From Longimicrobiales bacterium (lineage in GTDB: Bacteria > Gemmatimonadota > Gemmatimonadetes > Longimicrobiales > Gaopeijiaceae), in assembly GCA_022428035.1 (NCBI GenBank), contig JAKMDG010000151.1, positions 1 through 6,897 of the forward strand: DNA of 6,897 nucleotides. The letters are read 5' to 3'. The translations under genes and the position numbers were made by a program. The notes under the pieces were generated by a model that made no database searches, had not been told where the DNA came from, and was given only the letters and a program-made list of their open reading frames with translations. This document shows, piece after piece, positions 1-4,855 of the stretch; positions within the stretch are counted from its first letter, which is position 1, and each line of letters begins with the position of its first letter.

Positions 1-1503
1 CTGGAATACCGTCGTGATGATCGTGGATCCCCCAGGTGTTCCGGTCACCATGCGGAGATGTCCATCCGGGCCCAGCACGATCGAGGGTGACATCGCGGAC
101 AGCATGCGCTTGCCCGGCCCCACCGCGTTGTTTTCGCCCTGAACAAGGCCGAACTGGTTGGGCGTGCCTGGCTTCGCTGCGAAGTCGTCCATCTCGTTGT
201 TCAGCACGAACCCTGCACCGGACACGGTGACTTTGCTTCCGTACCAGGAGTTGATCGTCGTGGTGACGGATACCGCGTTCCCTGCGGCGTCCACGATCGA
301 GAAGTGTGTCGTCTCCTCACCTTCACCCGGCCCGCCCTCCATCCCTGGCCCCACGTCTGCGGACGGCGTCGCGGCCCCGGTAGAGATGGTGGCGGCTCGC
401 TCCTGAGCGTAGGTCAGTGACGTCATCCGCTCGAGTGGCATGTCCACGAAGTCAGGGTCGGCGAGGTAGTGATTCCGGTCCGCGTAGGCCCTCTTCGCCG
501 CCTCGGCGAAGAGGTGGATCTGCTCGGCGCTGTGCCATCCCATCGAACTCAGGTCATACCCCTCGAGAATGTTCGCCATCTCGGCCATCGTGGCCCCACC
601 CGATGAGGACGGCGGCATGGAGATGACAGTGTGACCGCGATAGATGAAGCTGATGGGGTCACGCCACGCAGCCTGGTACGAGGCCAGGTCCTCGCGGGTC
701 ATGATGCCGTCCCCACGCTCCATCTCCGCGACGATGAGCTCCGCAGTCTCTCCGGCGTAGAACCCGTCCAGTCCCTGGTCTCGAATACGGCCGAGGGTTG
801 CGGCGAGGTCCAGCTGGCGGAGCGTGTCTCCAACAATCGGGGGAGCGCCGGCACGGGGCAGAAATTGACGTGCTGACGCGGGATACGCCGTGAGCGCGTC
901 GACCATCGACGGACCCAGTGACCCGAGGAAGCGCTCTTTGACCTCGAAGCCCTCGGCCAGCCCGACCGCGGGCTCAACCAGATCGGACCAGGCCAGGGTG
1001 CCGAAGCGCTCGTGCGCGGCCCACATGCCTGAGACCGTCCCGGGCACACCGGCGGCGAGGTGACCGACAACGGACTTGTCCGTCAGGTTGCCGTCGGCGT
1101 CGAGATACATGTCCCGGGTCGCTGCCAGAGGAGCCTTCTCCCGATAATCCAAGGCCTCGGTCTCGCCGGACGCCATCCGAACGACCATGAAGCCGCCGCC
1201 ACCGATGTTGCCCGCTTCCGGGTTCACCACGGCCAGCGCGAACTGGACTGCGATTGCGGCATCGATCGCGTTACCTCCGGCGCGGAGGACCTCGACCCCC
1301 ACCTGGCTCGCGTACTCGTCGGTGGTGACGACCATCCCGTTCTGAGCCGTGACCGCTGATTCTGCGGATGAGTATCGCCACTCGGCCGGAAACGCGACGG
1401 CGGACTCTTCCGGAGCCGACGCGGTACACGACGCCAGAATGAGCGCGAGGCACGTCAGGAACAGGTGGGAATGGGAACGGGGTGCTTCGGAACGGTTACG
1501 CAT
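1..1503 (-). CDS. ggt: Gamma-glutamyltransferase precursor, predicted lipoprotein (C-terminus beyond window)
   Basis: Gamma-glutamyltransferase of the N-terminal nucleophile hydrolase class. It cleaves the gamma-glutamyl bond of glutathione and similar peptides by hydrolysis or transpeptidation, outside the cytoplasm. The frame reads without a stop for 501 residues down to position 1. The family is usually about 560-580 residues, so some 70-90 C-terminal residues are missing. Residues 1-26 form a lipoprotein signal: Arg-rich start, hydrophobic core, lipobox LASC with Cys26. There is no Asp after the Cys, which suggests outer-membrane sorting. Family motifs follow in order: VLRAGGNAIDAA, GNIGGGGF, DYREKAP (Arg121, matching E. 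coli Arg114), TTHFSIVD with nucleophile Thr398 at the autocleavage site, NNEMDDF, and TGTPGGS near the edge. In E. coli a Ser-Ser pair (Ser462-Ser463) binds the glutamyl group; here the motif reads KRMLSAMSP, so the second Ser is Ala. The start at 1503 was chosen because it gives a compact signal peptide. An in-frame ATG at 1542 would add 13 residues. Neither start has a clear Shine-Dalgarno. It is divergent from murQ. Confidence 0.95.
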   Translation of the reverse strand, partial: MRNRSEAPRSHSHLFLTCLALILASCTASAPEESAVAFPAEWRYSSAESAVTAQNGMVVTTDEYASQVGVEVLRAGGNAIDAAIAVQFALAVVNPEAGNIGGGGFMVVRMASGETEALDYREKAPLAATRDMYLDADGNLTDKSVVGHLAAGVPGTVSGMWAAHERFGTLAWSDLVEPAVGLAEGFEVKERFLGSLGPSMVDALTAYPASARQFLPRAGAPPIVGDTLRQLDLAATLGRIRDQGLDGFYAGETAELIVAEMERGDGIMTREDLASYQAAWRDPISFIYRGHTVISMPPSSSGGATMAEMANILEGYDLSSMGWHSAEQIHLFAEAAKRAYADRNHYLADPDFVDMPLERMTSLTYAQERAATISTGAATPSADVGPGMEGGPGEGEETTHFSIVDAAGNAVSVTTTINSWYGSKVTVSGAGFVLNNEMDDFAAKPGTPNQFGLVQGENNAVGPGKRMLSAMSPSIVLGPDGHLRMVTGTPGGSTIITTVFQ

Positions 1504-1606
1504 CGGCGGAAGGCTCGAGGGACATCGCGTTGCCGCGTCCATGCAGGGTCGCATAGCTTCGGGCGCCGCTGAAGATCAGGGCGGTCTCACGACCTCACAA
1601 GCACTC
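1504..1606. promoter_or_regulatory. Divergent intergenic region between ggt and murQ
   Basis: These 103 bases separate the chosen ggt and murQ starts and should hold the promoters of both. A weak plus-strand candidate is TTGCCG (1530-1535) with CATAGC (1552-1557), 16 bases apart. It matches the sigma-70 consensus only partly, so it is not a firm call. A short inverted repeat, GGTC-4 bases-GACC, lies near 1583-1594 just before murQ. No strong operator or riboswitch-like structure is evident. If the upstream alternative starts (1542 for ggt, 1541 for murQ) were used, the two coding regions would overlap here by two bases and the promoters would lie inside them. That argues for the shorter starts. 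Confidence 0.4.
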
Positions 1607-2509
1607 ATGCGAGACCCGCGACTTACCGAACAACGGAATCCGGTGTCCGAGCGAATCGACGAACTCGATGCGCTCGGGATCGTCGACTTGATCAATGCGG
1701 AGGACCGCATGATCGCGGCCGCCGTCGGCGAGGAGCGCGAAGCGATCGCCCGCGCCCTCGAACTCGCAGAGCACGCGTTCAGGTCCGGAGGTCGACTCAT
1801 CTACGTGGGCGCCGGTACCTCGGGCCGCCTGGGCGTTCTCGATTCGGCGGAGATGCCGCCCACGTACGGTACCGATCCGGCTATGGTGCGCGGCGTGATT
1901 GCAGGCGGGTATGAAGCTCTGGTGCGAGCGCAGGAGGGGGCGGAGGACCACCCCGAGGACGGCGCGAAGGCGATCGACGCCCTTGAGGCAGACGAACGCG
2001 ACTTTGTCCTCGGCATCGCGACGTCCGGCTCTACCCCGTATGTGCACGGCGCCGTCGATCGGGCCCAGGAGCGAGGCGCGGCTGTGGGCTTCCTCATGTG
2101 CACGTACCCACCGCCGGAGCTTGTCGAACGTCTCGACGTCGTGATCGCGCCGCTCGTCGGCCCTGAGGTGATCACCGGGTCCACGCGCATGAAGGCTGGT
2201 ACAGCAACGAAGCTGGTGCTGAACACGATCACGACCGGTGCCATGGTTCGAATGGGCAAGGTGTACGGGAATCTGATGGTCGACCTCCAGGTCACGTGTG
2301 AGAAGCTCCAGGATCGTGGGGAGCGCATTCTCGTAAGCTTGCTGGAGATCGATCGTGAAGAGGCCACGGCCCTCCTGGGCGGATCGGAGGGGCACGTGAA
2401 GACAGCGCTGGTCATGGGCCGGCTGGGTGTCGGTGCCGAGGAGGCACGACGGCAACTGGACGAGGCCGATGGCGTGATCGCGCGCGTAGTCGGTAGCCTC
2501 GAGTCGTGA
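1607..2509 (+). CDS. murQ: N-acetylmuramic acid 6-phosphate etherase
   Basis: Cytoplasmic enzyme of peptidoglycan recycling. It removes the D-lactyl ether from MurNAc-6-phosphate, giving GlcNAc-6-phosphate and D-lactate. From ATG 1607 it is 300 residues, the usual family length. It opens with the typical LTEQRNP and ID motifs (residues 6-18). The sugar-isomerase (SIS) phosphosugar-binding loop GAGTSGRLG is at 68-76. It is followed by DSAEMPPTYG with Glu82 and EGAED with Glu113, which match catalytic Glu83 and Glu114 of the E. coli enzyme. The signature GSTRMKAGT is at 191-199, then GKVYGNLMVD, then a C-terminal helical domain. The frame stays open upstream to an ATG at 1349 and another at 1541, but those extensions run into the divergent ggt gene and lack family sequence. 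No good Shine-Dalgarno precedes 1607, so the exact start is uncertain. No MurNAc kinase, PTS transporter or murR regulator gene is visible nearby. The stop overlaps the next gene's start. Confidence 0.95.
   Translation: MRDPRLTEQRNPVSERIDELDALGIVDLINAEDRMIAAAVGEEREAIARALELAEHAFRSGGRLIYVGAGTSGRLGVLDSAEMPPTYGTDPAMVRGVIAGGYEALVRAQEGAEDHPEDGAKAIDALEADERDFVLGIATSGSTPYVHGAVDRAQERGAAVGFLMCTYPPPELVERLDVVIAPLVGPEVITGSTRMKAGTATKLVLNTITTGAMVRMGKVYGNLMVDLQVTCEKLQDRGERILVSLLEIDREEATALLGGSEGHVKTALVMGRLGVGAEEARRQLDEADGVIARVVGSLES
2506..2509 (+). other. Stop/start overlap GTGA joining murQ and the glycosyltransferase gene
   Basis: The GTG start of the downstream gene (2506-2508) overlaps the TGA stop of murQ (2507-2509). 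This four-base overlap usually means that terminating ribosomes restart on the next gene. No strong Shine-Dalgarno lies just upstream, which fits coupling. It is the best evidence in the window for an operon. Confidence 0.85.
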
Positions 2510-4197
2510 CCCCCGAGCGATTCCGCGGGCTGCTCGGTGGGCTGACACTGCTGATCAGCACGGTCGTCGTGGCGACGGCATTCACGGCGGTCCCGCACAC
2601 GGGTGGGGACAATGCCGGCTACATCGCGCTGGCCCACGGATTGCTCACCGACGGAGCGTATCTCGACGTCTTCGACCCGGAGCGAATGAAGCACACGAAG
2701 TACCCGCCGGTCTTCCCCGGGCTGCTCGCGGTCATGATCGCGCTCGGTGCAAGAACGTGGGGCGCACTGAAGCTTGCAGCGGCGATCCCGACCGTCTTCG
2801 CCGTGGGGGCGACGTTTGTGTGGGCGGAGCGGCGCGTGGGCGCGTGGCCTGCCCTCGCGATCGGCGTGCTGCTCACCGTTTCCTCAGGGGTCGTCTATTA
2901 CAGCCACTGGGTGCTGTCCGATCCGCTGTTTCTCGCGTTGACTATGCTGGCGCTCGCGTCGTTCGCGCGATCGGAAGCGGATGCACGGGCGGAAGAGGAT
3001 GTGTCGTCTGATCGCGGCAGGGTCACGTGGTTGATCGTCGGCGTGATGGCCACGGGACTCGCGTACTTCACCCGGTCCGCGGGGCTGCCGTTGGTCCTCG
3101 CGCTCTTCGGCTGGCTCACACTTGGACGGCGCTGGCGAGCATTGGCTGGCAGCGCTTTCGCACTCGGTATCCCGATGCTGGCGTGGTGGCTGCGTGGACA
3201 GGGTGAGGGCGTGGCGCAGTACGGGACCGAGTTCTGGATGGTGAATCCGTATGATCCAGCCCAGGGCACGATTGGCGTATTCGGGTTGGGTCCGCGGGTC
3301 ATGGATAACGCAGCCGCCTACGTATTTCAGCATGGACCAGCGGGCGTGGTAGGAGCCGACGGACCCGCGCTGGCCGCGATCGGTCTCCTGCTGACTCTGG
3401 CCGCGGCCGTGGGCTGGATCCTCTCGATTCGGGAGCGGGTCGGTGTGGCTGAACTCTTCGTCCCGCTCTACGCGGGTCTGATTCTGGTGTGGCCGGCCGT
3501 TTGGGGCGGGGATCGCTTCGTGCTTCCCCTCTACCCGTTGGTCTTCGTGTACGGCTTCATGTCCATACGGCTGCTGGCGAGTCGGCTGCCTTCGGCGGCG
3601 ACTCCGGTGACCGCGTCGTTCGCGCTCCTCGCGTTGCTGCTTCCGGCAGGCGGCCACTGGCTTGATGGCAACCGCCAGAGTGGACGATGTGACGCGGTAG
3701 CGGCGGAGCAGGGAGCCTGGGCGTGCTATGGAGCCCGGGTGGGTTATTTCGTCCGTGCCGCATCGTGGACCGCGGATGGACTGCCGGGCGGGTCTGCGGT
3801 CCTCAGTCGCAAGCCGCGGCACTTCTATCTGCAGAGCGGCCACCCCAGTCGAACGTTTCCCTTCGACGATGACCCCGCCACGCATCTGGAACTCGCCGAC
3901 CGGATCGGTGCCCGCTTCGTTCTGCTCGATCAGTGGGATGGGCAGGCGGTCCGATACTTGGGGGCAGCGGTGACGCAGCGACCGGACGCATTCTGCTATG
4001 TCGGTGGCTTTGGACAGCCGACCGATGGGGGCGCCCAGCTCCTCGGCATCCTTCCGCCGGCTGTGCGAGGTGGCGTGTCGGGTCAGGAACCCGGGCGCGG
4101 CATCGAGCCGTGTCCGGAGAGCTTCACGGTCTCACCCGATGGCGGGTCCTACTCCTCGTCGTTCAGGATCCCGTTGCTTGAATCGCTGGATTCGTAA
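2506..4197 (+). CDS. Polytopic membrane protein, probable GT-C (family 39-like) glycosyltransferase
   Basis: A 563-residue inner-membrane protein starting at GTG. The fold pattern resembles GT-C glycosyltransferases (ArnT/PMT/family 39 type), which move a sugar from a polyprenyl-phosphate carrier to an acceptor on the outer face of the membrane. Residues 9-29 form a first membrane helix. A first outer loop follows with GGDNAGY; Asp35 sits where these enzymes keep an acidic catalytic residue. Next come KYPPVFPG (65-72), SHWVLSDPLF (133-142) and GLAYFTRSAGLP, each typical of the family. Further hydrophobic segments run to about residue 385, giving roughly 9-11 helices. A largely soluble C-terminal part of about 175 residues follows. 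It contains GARFVLLDQWDG, a type of segment seen at the end of many such proteins. The donor, acceptor and substrate cannot be told from sequence. The murQ overlap suggests an envelope-sugar role, but this is inference. An O-antigen-type or other polytopic transferase is an alternative. The end overlaps the opposite-strand gene by 49 bp. Confidence 0.75.
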   Translation: MTPERFRGLLGGLTLLISTVVVATAFTAVPHTGGDNAGYIALAHGLLTDGAYLDVFDPERMKHTKYPPVFPGLLAVMIALGARTWGALKLAAAIPTVFAVGATFVWAERRVGAWPALAIGVLLTVSSGVVYYSHWVLSDPLFLALTMLALASFARSEADARAEEDVSSDRGRVTWLIVGVMATGLAYFTRSAGLPLVLALFGWLTLGRRWRALAGSAFALGIPMLAWWLRGQGEGVAQYGTEFWMVNPYDPAQGTIGVFGLGPRVMDNAAAYVFQHGPAGVVGADGPALAAIGLLLTLAAAVGWILSIRERVGVAELFVPLYAGLILVWPAVWGGDRFVLPLYPLVFVYGFMSIRLLASRLPSAATPVTASFALLALLLPAGGHWLDGNRQSGRCDAVAAEQGAWACYGARVGYFVRAASWTADGLPGGSAVLSRKPRHFYLQSGHPSRTFPFDDDPATHLELADRIGARFVLLDQWDGQAVRYLGAAVTQRPDAFCYVGGFGQPTDGGAQLLGILPPAVRGGVSGQEPGRGIEPCPESFTVSPDGGSYSSSFRIPLLESLDS

Positions 4198-4823
4198 ATG
4201 ACCGCCAGTGCGATGCCGAAGGCCACGTGTTCCAGCCATGCCTGCTCATGATCCTCGAGCCTGTCCAGCACGTCTCCCACGACCGGCAGTCGGTTCTGGG
4301 GCGCATGCTGGCCGAGCAGGCCGCTCACGCCTCCCAGCGGATCCGCCATATACTCGGCCGATCCGAACAGCACCCCCTTCGCGAGGGAGGGGCCTGGCAC
4401 CCTCGGTTCGACCACTGCGCCGTAGACGAGGCCCTGGCCGGCTCCGGCGATGATGCGATCCGCCGTATCCCGGTCCAGTACGGGAAGGCCCGGCTCGCCG
4501 CGGAGAAGCGGACGTACCAGATCAACGATCAGCGCAGCCGCGGCTCCGGACGCGGCGGCGCGAAGCAGTCGAGTGAAGCCGGGCTCTGCACGCCGTCCCC
4601 AGCTGCCCAGGACCCGGTCCACAATCATCGCGACACCGGCGGTCATCAGGTCGTCGGAGGTGGGCACCGGGGAGCGGGTCTGCCGCTCCTGGGCGCGCTC
4701 TTCCTCCCGCTGGGCAAGTCGATCCCTGAGCGACGCCACGGACGTTCCCTTCGCGGGTACACCGTGCCGGGCTCGCTCGATCGCGTGTCCGATCTGGAAC
4801 CAGATGTTGTTCGTGGAGGCCAT
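4149..4823 (-). CDS. Hypothetical Gly/Ala-rich protein, possibly membrane-associated
   Basis: A 224-residue protein that I do not recognise with confidence. Residues 1-28 include an aromatic, amphipathic start (WFQIGHAIERAR). Residues 29-50 are highly charged (RDRLAQREEERAQERQ) and could form a short helix or coiled coil. After that come several moderately hydrophobic Gly/Ala stretches, near 59-73, 86-107, 124-138, 147-171 and 197-210. Small-residue spacing such as GAGQGLVYG and KGVLFGSAEY fits packed membrane helices. This loosely recalls small YagU/DUF1440-like proteins, but that is only a resemblance. The case for a real gene rests on codons ending mostly in G or C from the first codon, a sensible amino-acid mix, and its fit between neighbours. 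No clear Shine-Dalgarno precedes ATG 4823. A GTG at 4739, with AAGGGA upstream, is a possible shorter start giving 196 residues. It is convergent with the glycosyltransferase gene and divergent from the peptidase gene. No function is assigned. Confidence 0.7.
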   Translation of the reverse strand: MASTNNIWFQIGHAIERARHGVPAKGTSVASLRDRLAQREEERAQERQTRSPVPTSDDLMTAGVAMIVDRVLGSWGRRAEPGFTRLLRAAASGAAAALIVDLVRPLLRGEPGLPVLDRDTADRIIAGAGQGLVYGAVVEPRVPGPSLAKGVLFGSAEYMADPLGGVSGLLGQHAPQNRLPVVGDVLDRLEDHEQAWLEHVAFGIALAVIYESSDSSNGILNDEE

Positions 4824-4855
4824 GGCTGATGAGTGTGGGACGAGGAGGGAATAGA
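4824..4855. promoter_or_regulatory. Very short divergent gap between the hypothetical and peptidase genes
   Basis: Only 32 bases separate the two 5' ends with the chosen starts, too few for two independent promoters outside coding sequence. At least one promoter must therefore lie inside a neighbouring gene, or one start is wrong. The gap itself is dominated by the ribosome-binding site of the peptidase gene. No -10 or -35 boxes are apparent. Confidence 0.35.
4843..4848 (+). promoter_or_regulatory. Ribosome-binding site that supports a TTG start
   Basis: AGGAGG, a full anti-Shine-Dalgarno match, ends seven bases before TTG 4856, which is ideal spacing. This site favours TTG over the in-frame ATG at 4889, which lacks a well-placed site. 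A competing in-frame ATG at 4829 has GGAGG at 4815-4819 with nine bases of spacing and cannot be excluded. Confidence 0.7.

Noticed and set aside
1349..1606. N-terminal extension of murQ from an upstream ATG at 1349
   Set aside because: It would overlap the ggt signal-peptide region on the other strand. The extra residues are unlike MurQ proteins, which begin close to the LTEQRNP motif.
1595..2548. Long minus-strand open frame of 317 codons
   Set aside because: It lies opposite murQ, a certain gene. The translation is rich in His and Arg without any domain pattern, as expected from the antisense frame of a high-GC gene.
1801..2694. Second long minus-strand open frame of 297 codons across murQ and the start of the next gene
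   Set aside because: Composition is dominated by Arg, Ser and Pro, it crosses two real genes, and it has no recognisable motif. It is a high-GC shadow.
2884..3885. Minus-strand open frame of 333 codons
   Set aside because: It is antisense to the membrane glycosyltransferase gene. Gln/Arg/Glu-rich sequence is what hydrophobic codons give when read backwards.
4227..4829. Plus-strand open frame of 200 codons opposite the hypothetical gene
   Set aside because: The minus frame has the better codon pattern and protein composition. The plus frame is Arg/Gly/His-rich and motif-free, though the choice is less certain here than elsewhere.
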